A DNA stretch of 64,000 bases, from NCBI RefSeq assembly GCF_001294575.1, contig NZ_CP012676.1, positions 1,178,001-1,242,000 on the forward strand, read 5' to 3'. A program made the position numbers and the translations under genes. Positions within the stretch are counted from its first letter, which is position 1. Each line of letters starts with the position of its first letter. Shown piece by piece: positions 35,718 to 44,091 of this stretch. A model generated the notes under the pieces. It saw only the letters and a program-made list of their open reading frames with translations. It did no database searches and had not been told where the DNA came from. This DNA comes from Pseudomonas versuta (lineage in GTDB: Bacteria; Pseudomonadota; Gammaproteobacteria; Pseudomonadales; Pseudomonadaceae).

Positions 35718-36656
35718 ATGCTGCCATCCCTCACTACCATCATTTCCCGGCTGCGCCTCAAGCAACTGCGATTGCTGATTGCGCTGGACGAACACGGCTC
35801 CCTGCACAAGGCGGCCGAATCCGTGGCGATCACCCAGCCCGGTGCAACCAAGGCGCTGCATGAAATTGAATCGACCCTGGGTTCAACCCTGTTCGAGCGC
35901 ACGACCAAAGGCCTGACCCCCAACGACCTGGGGCGCTGCGTGATCCGTTATGCGCGGCTGATTCACACTGACGTGGCCCACCTGCGTGAAGAAATGCTCG
36001 GCATCATGCAAGGCCACGGCGGTCGCCTGTCGGTGGGGGTGATCATGGGCGCGGTGCCGGTGCTGGTGGAATCCCTGGCGCGCTTGCGGGCCAGGCAACC
36101 GCAACTGTCGGTCGAAATCGTCGAAGACACCAGCGCCCGCTTGCTGGCACTGCTCGACGAAGGGCGGCTGGACCTTGCTCTGTGTCGAACCAGCGTCAGC
36201 CGGAACCCGGCAGCCTATGACTGCCGCCTGCGTGATCAGGAGCCGCTGGTGGTGGTCGCCAGCCCCCGTCATCGCTTTGCCGGTCGGCCGATGCTGGCGT
36301 TGAGTGAACTGGCAGCTTCAGCGTGGGTAGTGTTCCCGGTCAACATGCCGATGCGCCTGACCCTGGAGCGCGAGTTCAGAGAAGCGGGGCTTAATTTCCC
36401 GACTTACCCGATTGAAACCTCATCCACCTTCACCACGCTCTCATTGCTGCTGCAAGATCCGGAACTGGTGGCCGTCATGCCGGTGGATGTCGCACAGATG
36501 GCGGTTGCCCACGGCATGCTGGTGCATTTGCCCCTTGAACTGAAATCCCGTAGCGAGCCCTATGAAATCGTCACTCGCCATGGCATTGCGCTCACGGCCC
36601 CGGCCCGGTTGCTGGTGGACGAACTGACTCTGCAAAAACAGGGCGCGGCGCTTTGA
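35718..36656 (+). CDS. LysR-family regulator of the aldarate cluster
   Basis: A 312-residue LysR-type protein with an N-terminal winged HTH (about residues 10-70; HGSLHKAAESVAITQPGATKAL) and a C-terminal periplasmic-binding-like effector domain. It resembles GguR/GalR-type LysR proteins that sense a 2-keto-3-deoxy sugar acid intermediate. Divergence from the FAH-family gene implies control of that cluster. In the KT2440 aldarate cluster, as I recall it, the regulator is GntR-type instead. Confidence 0.85.
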   Translation: MLPSLTTIISRLRLKQLRLLIALDEHGSLHKAAESVAITQPGATKALHEIESTLGSTLFERTTKGLTPNDLGRCVIRYARLIHTDVAHLREEMLGIMQGHGGRLSVGVIMGAVPVLVESLARLRARQPQLSVEIVEDTSARLLALLDEGRLDLALCRTSVSRNPAAYDCRLRDQEPLVVVASPRHRFAGRPMLALSELAASAWVVFPVNMPMRLTLEREFREAGLNFPTYPIETSSTFTTLSLLLQDPELVAVMPVDVAQMAVAHGMLVHLPLELKSRSEPYEIVTRHGIALTAPARLLVDELTLQKQGAAL

Positions 36657-36659
36657 AAA

Positions 36660-36698
36660 GCTCGCTCCTACAGCCCGTGCCACTCTGTAGGAGCGAGC
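36660..36698. repeat. REP hairpin between convergent genes
   Basis: GCTCGCTCCTACAG (36660-36673) and CTGTAGGAGCGAGC (36685-36698) form a perfect 14-base inverted repeat with an 11-base loop, exactly filling the space between the LysR gene and the convergent TetR gene. It probably works as a bidirectional terminator. Confidence 0.8.
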
Positions 36699-36702
36699 AC
36701 TT

Positions 36703-37326
36703 TCAATCCGCAAGGTCGCTGCGCATGGCATCCCAGGCGCTCATCACCTGAGTGATAGCAGCCTCCATCACGCCATGGTCTAGACCCTCTCTGGCCAGGG
36801 TGGTAAGCCCCAGCAAAAAGCTTTCAAACACCGTGGCCAACGCCACGGGGCTGGTCTGCGCCAGCAACTCCCCCGAGGCCATGCCGCGCTCCACACAGGC
36901 CACAAACCCGGCCCGGTTGCGCGCCCGGGCTGCGGCGAGCGGGGCGCAAATGGCGATGGCTTCAGCCGAGCTGGCACTCATAAGCCCCAACGCCACCAGG
37001 CAACCACGGGGGTGACCGTCCTCGCATTGCATTCGGGCGGAACCACGTAATGTTTTTTCAATCGCCTCGCGCGCTGGCAACTGCAAATCGAACAGGCTTG
37101 CGGTGACTTGGCCGTGGGTGTTCAGGTAGCGCTCCATGACCTCCTTGAACAAGGCTTCCTTGGAGCCAAAGGCCGCGTAAAAACTGGGCGCGGAGATGCC
37201 CGAACCGATGTTCGCCTTGAGCTGGCTCAGTGAAGTCGAGTCATAGCCATGTTCCCAGAACAGGTGCATGGCCTGAGTGATTGCCGCGTCGCGGTCAAAT
37301 GTACGCGGGCGTCCCATCTGTGCCAT
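36703..37326 (-). CDS. TetR-family transcriptional regulator
   Basis: A 207-residue TetR regulator opening MAQMGRPRTFDRDAAI, with helices HGYDSTSLSQLKANIG...SAPSFYAAFGSKEALF forming the DNA-binding domain (about 8-62), and a C-terminal domain of the YxaF/AefR-like kind. It is divergent from an MFS gene; two near-identical 14-base boxes lie between. Likely a local repressor of that transporter and of itself. Confidence 0.85.
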   Translation of the reverse strand: MAQMGRPRTFDRDAAITQAMHLFWEHGYDSTSLSQLKANIGSGISAPSFYAAFGSKEALFKEVMERYLNTHGQVTASLFDLQLPAREAIEKTLRGSARMQCEDGHPRGCLVALGLMSASSAEAIAICAPLAAARARNRAGFVACVERGMASGELLAQTSPVALATVFESFLLGLTTLAREGLDHGVMEAAITQVMSAWDAMRSDLAD

Positions 37327-37354
37327 TTCAGTTTCCTCGGTGACAGGACTTAAA

Positions 37355-37421
37355 TACTATTCGATACAAAAGTCGTTGACCAACACTCTTTTGCAGGCCT
37401 ACATTTGTACTCATCGATACA
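37355..37421. promoter_or_regulatory. Duplicated 14-base operator boxes
   Basis: TACTATTCGATACA (37355-37368) and TACTCATCGATACA (37408-37421) are direct repeats with two mismatches, 53 bases apart, in the TetR/MFS divergent space. The downstream box is 24 bases before the MFS start and the upstream box 28 bases before the TetR start, so each may cover one promoter. Confidence 0.5.
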
Positions 37422-37445
37422 TAACTAACAAGGCTGGAACAAGCG

Positions 37446-38642
37446 ATGGCGCTACCACAAAGCAGCACTGAACGATTACCCATGGGGGCACTGCTTGCGC
37501 TGGCCATGACCGGCTTCATTTGTATCGTGACCGAGACCTTGCCTGCGGGCTTGCTGGCGCAAATCAGCAGCGGTCTTGAGGTTTCATCTTCACTGGCCGG
37601 GCAGATGGTTACGGTTTATGCGCTGGGATCCCTGCTGGCCGCCATCCCGCTGACCATTGCCACCCAGGGCTGGCGTCGGCGCCATGTGCTGCTGTTGACG
37701 ATTGTCGGTTTCCTGCTGTTCAACTCTATTACCGCCTGGTCTTCCAGTTATGGCATGACCCTGGTTGCGCGCTTTTTTGCCGGTGCCTCTGCAGGTCTGG
37801 CCTGGAGTCTGCTGGCGGGGTATGCCCGGCGCATGGTCGCACCGCACCTGCAGGGGCGGGCCATGGCAGTGGCCATGGTCGGCACGCCGGTTGCGCTCTC
37901 GCTCGGCGTGCCGTTGGGCACCTGGTTGGGGACGCTGGTGGGCTGGCGCACGGCCTTTGGCCTGATGTCGGGTTTGACCCTGGTGCTGATGGTCTGGGTG
38001 CTGGTCAAGGTGCCTGATTATCCGGGGCAGTCGGCCTCGCAACGCATAGGGCTGCGGCAGGTGCTGTTGACGCCGGGAGTGCGCTCAGTACTTGGCGTGG
38101 TAATGACCTGGATGCTGGCGCACAACATTCTCTACACCTACATCGCACCTTTCGTAGCGCCCGCAGGTCTGGGCAATGACGTCGATATCGTGCTGCTGGT
38201 CTTCGGCCTTGCGGCGCTGGGGGGGATCTGGCTGACCGGGCGCCTGGTAGATCGGCACTTGCGCAAAGCGGTGCTGGCGAGCCTTGGAACATTCGCTGCG
38301 ATCGCGCTGGTATTTGGTTTTTCTGCTCAATCAGCCACGGTGATATACGCCGGGGTGCTGGTATGGGGCTTGTCGTTTGGCGGTGCTGCGACCCTGCTGC
38401 AAACAGCATTGGCTGACTCTGCAGGCGAGGGCGCTGATGTTGCGCTGTCATTGAACGTAGTGGTCTGGAACAGCGCCATTGCGATCGGCGCATTGACCGG
38501 TGGCGTGCTGCTGGATCAGATCGGGGTAGGCATCTTTCCATGGGTATTGTTGGTGTTGCTGCTGGCGGGCCTGTGGATTGTATTCAGCGCCCGCCAGCAT
38601 GGTTTCCCCGAAGGTCAGCGCCAATCGCCAGACTTCTCGTAG
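37446..38642 (+). CDS. DHA1-family MFS efflux transporter (AraJ/PbuE-like)
   Basis: A 398-residue, 12-helix transporter of the AraJ/YdhP type. The N-terminus runs IVTETLPAGLLAQIS; a degenerate motif A (ATQGWRRRHVL) and a helix-5 motif C region (GVPLGTWLGTLVGWR) are visible. Members export sugars, purines or drugs; the substrate is unknown. The paired TetR gene suggests induction by the exported compound. Confidence 0.82.
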   Translation: MALPQSSTERLPMGALLALAMTGFICIVTETLPAGLLAQISSGLEVSSSLAGQMVTVYALGSLLAAIPLTIATQGWRRRHVLLLTIVGFLLFNSITAWSSSYGMTLVARFFAGASAGLAWSLLAGYARRMVAPHLQGRAMAVAMVGTPVALSLGVPLGTWLGTLVGWRTAFGLMSGLTLVLMVWVLVKVPDYPGQSASQRIGLRQVLLTPGVRSVLGVVMTWMLAHNILYTYIAPFVAPAGLGNDVDIVLLVFGLAALGGIWLTGRLVDRHLRKAVLASLGTFAAIALVFGFSAQSATVIYAGVLVWGLSFGGAATLLQTALADSAGEGADVALSLNVVVWNSAIAIGALTGGVLLDQIGVGIFPWVLLVLLLAGLWIVFSARQHGFPEGQRQSPDFS

Positions 38643-38644
38643 CT

Positions 38645-38809
38645 GAGGATTACGATCGCTGCGCAATCGGACGTAGCCTTCGGCAACTGCTACGCAAAGC
38701 GGGGGTTGTAGTCGCTGACGAGGCACGAGGCTGCGACAAGGGCCGCAGGACCTTCAACCTTGGGTCTGCGTTGCAGTCCATCGCAGCCTCGTGCCTCGTC
38801 AGCGACTAC
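38645..38809. repeat. Composite REPIN-like element
   Basis: The left part (38645-38690, GAGGATTACGATCGCTGCGC...) recurs at 41904 and, inverted, inside the 180-base array at 48361. The right part is an inverted pair with 29-base arms (38708-38736 and 38781-38809) of the GTAGTCGCTGACGAGG core. It follows the MFS stop codon directly. Confidence 0.8.
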
Positions 38810-39332
38810 GCACCGCCAAGCGTCTCACCACAAGTTCACCATTGGGCCGCAATGTATATGTCCTAACCTGCTGTCATTACTCCTACGTGCAAATATAAGA
38901 CAACTCGTAGTTATTTAAGAAAGTTCCTGCGTGTAGAAAACTGGATATATAAAAACCTATAAATAGTTAGTGAGGGTTGTTATTTATTGTTTGTTGTTAA
39001 TGAGCTGAATTGATTAGAATCCCCTCCGAATTTTCTGTCATGTAACAGGCCGGTTCTTGCATATACCCGTGGTTGCTGGGCTTGAGCCTAATGCCGAGGT
39101 GCACTCTCTTATAGAACTGCTGCTTGCAGTTGCGCCGCCCTCCGTTACCCATACCCGCAATTCCAGAGTTAACCAGCGCAACTTGTTCATTACTTGAAGC
39201 AGGCTTTGGCGACTGAGTTTTGAGGATTTATTAATCGCCATAGAGGCCTGAACACGTTCAATCAACTGCGCACTTTTTTTGACCACAGCCGCCCCTGATG
39301 GATAGCTTTAACCGCTCTCAAGGAAGAACCCC
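38810..39332. other. AT-rich intergenic stretch before the effector pseudogene
   Basis: Composition drops sharply from about 38860 to 39020. A minus-strand frame at 39038-39286 (82 codons, GTG start) reads as a basic N-terminal half (VKKSAQLIERVQASMAINKS), but it has no clear ribosome binding site or family and I do not call it. AAGGAAG before 39333 serves the next gene. Confidence 0.45.
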
Positions 39333-41130
39333 ATGAACGATCCCGACATAGTGGTGCCGGTCGCACTCCAGCACACCAATGAAGCTGTCTGCAGTGCGCC
39401 CTGGTACGTGCAGAACACCGAATACCCCCCGGCAAAGGCCACCTATCAACCGCTGATCAACGGTGAGGAAGCCTTCAGGGCGGTGCACCTGGCTATCGCC
39501 GGCGCGACTACAACCATCGACATCATCTGCTGGGGGTTTCAGCCGTCGATGTATTTCATTCGCGATGGCAGTGCCTCGTGCATTGGCGAACTGCTGATGA
39601 GCAAAGCCCGGGTAGGGGTCAGGGTACGGCTACTGGGCTGGGAGATGCCGTTCAACTCGGCGGGCGTTGCGGGCGAGGCCAACTTGCCCGGCAAGGGCAC
39701 GATCCGGATCAAGGACCGGGCGTTGCAAAGCGCTACAGAGGATCAGTACGCCTATGACCATCAGTGGTTTGCCGACTGCGGGGTCCCGGACAGCAAGGCC
39801 GCTGGGCGTGGTGCCGATGGCATGCCGGTGTTTGTCAGTCGCGGCTTCAGTTGGGACGAACGGGCCTAAACTGCCCATCAGGTGAAATACAGTGGCCTTG
39901 ACCCGCAGATCAGCAGGCAGATGCGCAATACGCTGAGGTTTTCCGCGACCCACCATCAAAAGAGCGTTCTGGTTGATTACGGGCGGGTGGATAGTGCCGT
40001 TGGCTTTGTCATGGGCACGAGTACTGGGACACAGATCGGCATTCGGCGCTGAACCGTTCCGGGAACCACAAGCCGACTCCGAACCTGGGCCCCCGTGGTG
40101 CTCAGCCCCGCCAGGATATTTCCGGCCAGGTCAGCGGGCCGATTCTGGAGCACCTGCACCACAATTTCGCCACAGCCTAGCGCAAGGAAACCGGTGAGGA
40201 CCTGCTGGCTTTACGCCAGGCCAAACTGGTCGGGCCACAGCTGCAATGCACCCCCGGCGCGACCCGCCAGATCGCCCAGATTGTGCGTACCCAGCCGCAA
40301 GACGGCAAACGCGACATCGAAAGGATTTACCTGAAAGCGGTTAACAACGCGACGCAGTTCATCTACATCGAAAACCAGTACTTTCGCTGGCCGCCGTTGG
40401 CCGAGGCGATCAAGAAGGCCGCGCTGGAACAGACCGGCAATGGCCGCGATCCGGGCCTGCATGGCGCCTTGCACCTGTTCGTGGTCACCAACGCCACCAC
40501 CGATGGCGTGGGCGCGGGCACCCTCAACACCCAGCGCATGCTGGAAAGCCTGGGGCGTGCCGAAACCATTCCCGAAGTGACCAAGTTACTGCTCATCAAA
40601 CAGGCACAAAAGATGCACCGCCGCGTCCACAACCCGACTCGCGTGACCAGGCGGGGCAGAGGGAGCTGGCGCAATGGCAGGCCGATCGCGATCAGGAAGC
40701 AAAAAAAACCGTGGACAGCACGCTGGTCTTGCAACCGATTCCCGGCCTCAAAGTCCACGTCTGCTCGCTGGTCGCACCCGATTCACCGGCGGGTAAACCC
40801 TGGATGCCGGTGTACATCCATTCCAAGCTGATGATCGTCAATGACGTGTTCACCACCCACGGCTCGGCCAACATCAACACCCGCAGCATGCAGGTGGACA
40901 GTGAGCTGAATATTGCCCATGAGTGGGTGAGTGTGACCCGGGCGTTGCGGCGCAGATTGTGGAATCTGCATACCAATGGAATGGGGGCGCAGGATGATCC
41001 GGAGGAGGCGTTCGATATGTGGCAGAAGATCATCAATAAGAACAAAGGCCTTAAATCGAAAAAACTGACACCTGACGCTCCGTTGGTCGAGTTTTATTAC
41101 GACAAAGCCATCCTGAAGGACCTCGACTGA
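39333..41130 (+). pseudogene. Decayed T6SS phospholipase D-type effector (Tle5/PldB-like)
   Basis: The remains of a long phospholipase D protein. Fragments in order: an N-terminal PLD region (TTIDIICWGFQPSMYF), first HKD motif THHQKSVLVDY, the segment YWDTDRHSALNRSG, IYIENQYFRWPPL, and the second HKD motif HSKLMIVNDVFTTHGSANIN. At least four lesions separate them: in-frame TAA at 39867, a frameshift near 40015, a TAG replacing a likely Trp codon at 40178, and a frameshift near 40630. Intact relatives are type VI secretion effectors that degrade phosphatidylethanolamine in rivals. Both catalytic motifs persist, so decay is probably recent. No VgrG gene is adjacent. Confidence 0.85.
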
Positions 41131-41857
41131 TGCGCCGCATTCTGCTGCTGTCAATCCTGCTGCTGGCCGCCTGTGACAGCCGCAGTGAATTTACTTATAT
41201 GAAGAAGGACCCTCATGTGAAATCGCTCAGCGAGATCAAGGCCAATCTGGCGTTCACCTGCGTACACGAAAAAATACCTGCGGCCACAGCCGAGTGTGAA
41301 GTTCTGTTTCAGTACGCGCGCTGGTTACAGAGAAACAACCAGCTAAAACAGGACCAAAGCGTCAATGCCGAGATCGAGCGGTTGTACCGGATTGCTGCCG
41401 AGAACGGCCATTACAAGGCCAATATCAACCTGCAGAACGGCACCATGCGTGGTCATTTCAAACTGCGGGGCGATGAGCATTTGCGCCTGAGCCAGCAACT
41501 GATCGATGCGGGTGTGGCGACGGGTTATTACTTTATTGGCATCTTCCTGAAGAACGGCTCGGCCGGGTTGCAGCAGGAACCGGAAATGTCATTGCGTTAT
41601 TTTCGCAAGGCAGCCGACCAGGGCAGTGCCCTAGCCCAGTATGTCCTTGGAGAAAAACTGGCCCCCATCGATATTGCGCCGGATATTGCCCGGCAGATGC
41701 GCCGCTGTGCAGCAGAGCAGAGCAGGGACATGGCGAGGCAGCTACAGATCTAGGCGTTGATTTATCGATAGATGGCCATTATCAGGAGGCACTCGAAGCA
41801 TTCCAGCTTGGAGTCGTTGCAGGTGACAGCACCTCGGCTTCTGTGCCAGCGGCTTAG
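41130..41857 (+). pseudogene. Frameshifted Sel1-repeat lipoprotein, probable Tle5 immunity protein
   Basis: It starts at the effector stop (TGATG). The uninterrupted frame 41130-41753 encodes 207 residues: signal peptide with lipobox LLAAC (Cys15), then Sel1-type repeats (FRKAADQGSALAQYVLGEK). Near 41718 the pentamer AGCAG is duplicated; removing one copy restores a frame that continues GEAATDLGVDLSIDG and HYQEALEAFQLGVVAG to a TAG at 41857. The stop at 41753 is therefore a frameshift artefact of evolution and the C-terminus is lost or altered. Immunity partners of Tle5 effectors are periplasmic Sel1 lipoproteins, matching position and content. Reported as a pseudogene, although a shortened protein could still be made. 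Confidence 0.75.
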
Positions 41858-41903
41858 CCCTCGTACCTCCAGGCCCTGCGGTTCTTCAGATAAACCGTGC
41901 ACT

Positions 41904-41952
41904 GAGGATTACGGTCGCTGCGCGACCGGACGTAGCCTTCGGCAACTGCTAC
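41904..41952. repeat. Partial composite REP element
   Basis: GAGGATTACGGTCGCTGCGC... to CTGCTAC repeats the left part of the 38645 element with a few changes, but lacks the GTAGTCGCTGACGAGG inverted pair. It lies just upstream of the sulfur-region enhancer element. Confidence 0.6.
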
Positions 41953-41992
41953 AAAAACGGGGGTTGTGGTGGCCAACGTTCAGGCGCACTGC

Positions 41993-42027
41993 TGTTTGTC
42001 AGGCAACAGTTGCCACACAGACTGTTG
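41993..42027 (+). promoter_or_regulatory. Sulfur-regulon enhancer element, copy 1 (sfnB-metIQ)
   Basis: TGTTT (41993-41997), six bases, CAACAGT (42004-42010), then ACTGTTG (42021-42027) with CACAG before it. CAACAGT and ACTGTTG form a 24-base dyad. The same order and exact spacing recur at 45713 and 49423. The -24 element of a sigma-54 promoter follows 64 bases downstream, so this is the expected place for an enhancer-binding activator. Confidence 0.75.
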
Positions 42028-42089
42028 CCCTGCCAACTCCCTGTGTTTGCTATAAAACATAAACTATTGATTTATAAGTAAAAAATATC

Positions 42090-42105
42090 TGGCATGGATT
42101 CTGCT
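42090..42105 (+). promoter_or_regulatory. Sigma-54 promoter of sfnB-metIQ
   Basis: TGGCATGGATTCTGCT has the invariant GG (42091-42092) and GC (42103-42104) ten bases apart. Predicted transcription start near 42116, 50 bases before the sfnB ATG at 42166; this excludes the upstream ATG at 42094 as the real start. Confidence 0.75.
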
Positions 42106-42165
42106 CCTGCTCTGTTACCGGTTGTCCCTGCCGACAACCCAACATGTGTAAAGAGTGAGAAATCC

Positions 42166-43389
42166 ATGCCGCACAACCCTGCCGATGCTCCGTATCCACT
42201 TTCCGTTGCCAATGCCCATGTGATCCGCACGGATGCCGAAGCCATTGATGTTGCCCATAAAGTGGCGGCATTTTTGCTGGAGGGTGACGCTGAGCGTGAC
42301 CGGCTGCGTCAGGTGCCCGCCGAGGTGGTCGACGTGTTTTCCAATAGCGGCCTGTGGGGCATTACCGTGCCCGCAGAGTTTGGCGGGGCGCAGGTGTCTT
42401 ACGCCACGCTGGCCGAGGTGATCACCATTATTTCCGCTGCCGATGCGTCCCTGGGGCAGATCCCGCAGAACCATTACTGCCTGCTCGAAGATATTCGCCT
42501 GCAAGGCAATGACGAGCAAAAGGCCTGGTTTTTTGATCTAGCGCTCAAGGGCAATCGCTTTGCCAATGCGATCTCGGAAACCGGCGGCAAAACCGTTCAG
42601 GATATTCAGACCCGCTTTGTCGAGGATGGCGAGCAGGTGGTCATCAATGGCCGTAAAGGCTATTGCACCGGTTCGCTTTATGCTCACTGGCTCGGGGTGC
42701 TGGCGCTGGATGGCGCGGACAAGGCCCATCTGGCTTTCGTGCCGCGTGCCACTCCCGGGCTGACGGTGGTGGATGACTGGTCCAGCATCGGCCAGCGCAA
42801 CACGGCCAGCGGCACGGTGCTGTTAAAGGATTTGCGGGTGGCGCAGTTCAACGTTTTCAAGACTTACCGCTCGTATGAACATCCGACGCTGGCAGGCCCG
42901 TTTGCGCAAATTACCACCGCCGCGATCGATGCCGGTATTGCCCGCGCCGCCCTGCGCGACACCCTCAGTTTTGTCCGTGAGCACGCCCGGCCATGGATCG
43001 ACTCGGGCCTGGACAAGGCCAGTGACGACCCGCTGACCATCATCCAGATCGGCAAGCTGAGTATCCAGCTGGACGCTTCTGAAGCCTTGCTCGAACGTGC
43101 CGGCAAGGTCATGGACAGCGTGCGCGAAGCGCCGGGTGAAGACGGTGTGGCGCGCGCATCGGTGGCGGTGGCCAAGGCCAAGGTGCTGACCACTGAAATC
43201 GCTCTGGAAGCCAGCACCCGCTTGTTTGAGCTGGGCGGTACGCGCTCGTCCCTGGCCCACCATAACCACGACCGTCACTGGCGCAATGCCCGGGTCCACA
43301 CCCTGCATGATCCGGTGCGCTGGAAATACCACGTGGTGGGTAACTGGCTGTTGAACGGGGTCAATCCGCCCCGTCACGACTGGTCTTAA
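42166..43389 (+). CDS. sfnB: SfnB-family sulfur-acquisition oxidoreductase (copy 1)
   Basis: A 407-residue flavoprotein of the acyl-CoA dehydrogenase fold. Relatives (SfnB, DszC, DmsC-like) act with reduced flavin in oxidation or desulfurisation of organosulfur compounds under sulfate limitation. Visible: N-terminal helical domain, SETGGKTVQDIQTR in the flavin-contacting sheet, the KGYCTGSLYAHW strand, and the C-terminal HHNHDRHWRNARVHTLHDP motif typical of this subfamily. The start is fixed by the sigma-54 promoter just upstream. metI begins two bases after the stop. Confidence 0.88.
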   Translation: MPHNPADAPYPLSVANAHVIRTDAEAIDVAHKVAAFLLEGDAERDRLRQVPAEVVDVFSNSGLWGITVPAEFGGAQVSYATLAEVITIISAADASLGQIPQNHYCLLEDIRLQGNDEQKAWFFDLALKGNRFANAISETGGKTVQDIQTRFVEDGEQVVINGRKGYCTGSLYAHWLGVLALDGADKAHLAFVPRATPGLTVVDDWSSIGQRNTASGTVLLKDLRVAQFNVFKTYRSYEHPTLAGPFAQITTAAIDAGIARAALRDTLSFVREHARPWIDSGLDKASDDPLTIIQIGKLSIQLDASEALLERAGKVMDSVREAPGEDGVARASVAVAKAKVLTTEIALEASTRLFELGGTRSSLAHHNHDRHWRNARVHTLHDPVRWKYHVVGNWLLNGVNPPRHDWS

Positions 43390-43391
43390 GC

Positions 43392-44057
43392 GTGGGTGCT
43401 TTGCTGATCAACCTCAACTGGCCTGAAATCGGCCGGGCCTGTCTCGATACCCTGAGCATGCTCGGCGTGGCCCTGGGTTTTACCCTGTTGCTGGGCTTGC
43501 CGCTGGGGGTGTTGCTGTTCCTCACCGGCAAGCAGCAGCTGCACGCCAGACCCGGCCTGTACCGGCTGCTATCGGTGCTGGTGAATATCCTGCGCTCGCT
43601 GCCATTCATCATCCTCCTGATTTTGCTGATCCCGCTGACCGCCTTGCTCACCGGGACTTCCCTCGGTGTGAAGGGCGCCATCGTGCCACTGGTGGCGGGC
43701 TGCACGCCGTTCTTTGCACGACTGGTGGAAATCGCCCTGCGGGAAGTCGATCACGGGGTGGTGGAGGCGACTCAGGCCATGGGCGCCAGCACCTGGCAAG
43801 TGATCCGCCACACCCTGCTGCCAGAGGCGCGCCCCGCGCTGATCGCAGGCGTCACCGTGACGGCCATCGTGCTGGTGGATTGCACCGCGATGGCCGGGGT
43901 CGTAGGCGGCGGTGGGCTGGGAGACCTGGCGGTGCGCTTCGGTTATCAGCGTTTTCAGACTGACGTGATGGTGGTCACCGTGGCCTTGCTGGTGTTGTTG
44001 GTGCAGGGCCTGCAAATCAGCGGCGACCGCCTGGTGCTGCGTTATAGCCGTCGCTGA
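43392..44057 (+). CDS. metI: MetI-like methionine ABC permease
   Basis: A 221-residue, five-helix permease of the MetNIQ methionine-uptake family. The ABC-contact loop is VVEATQAMGASTWQVI. It starts at a GTG two bases after sfnB, so translation is probably coupled. metQ follows 34 bases on. No metN ATPase is encoded here; the ATPase must come from another locus or the system is partial. The sigma-54 promoter points to import of methionine-like or other organosulfur compounds under sulfur limitation. Confidence 0.88.
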   Translation: MGALLINLNWPEIGRACLDTLSMLGVALGFTLLLGLPLGVLLFLTGKQQLHARPGLYRLLSVLVNILRSLPFIILLILLIPLTALLTGTSLGVKGAIVPLVAGCTPFFARLVEIALREVDHGVVEATQAMGASTWQVIRHTLLPEARPALIAGVTVTAIVLVDCTAMAGVVGGGGLGDLAVRFGYQRFQTDVMVVTVALLVLLVQGLQISGDRLVLRYSRR

Positions 44058-44091
44058 GACGGCCAATTTCTTATTGTCCGGAGTGTATGTA

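Noticed and set aside
39038..39286. 82-codon minus-strand gene
   Set aside because: GTG start without a ribosome binding site, no family resemblance, and placed in AT-rich intergenic DNA.
39867..40640. Programmed frameshifting or read-through in the phospholipase D gene
   Set aside because: Four separate lesions including a TAG at a likely tryptophan position are not compatible with a programmed event, and slippery sequences are absent.
42094..42165. Upstream ATG at 42094 as the sfnB start
   Set aside because: It lies inside the predicted sigma-54 promoter and before the predicted transcription start, and lacks a ribosome binding site.
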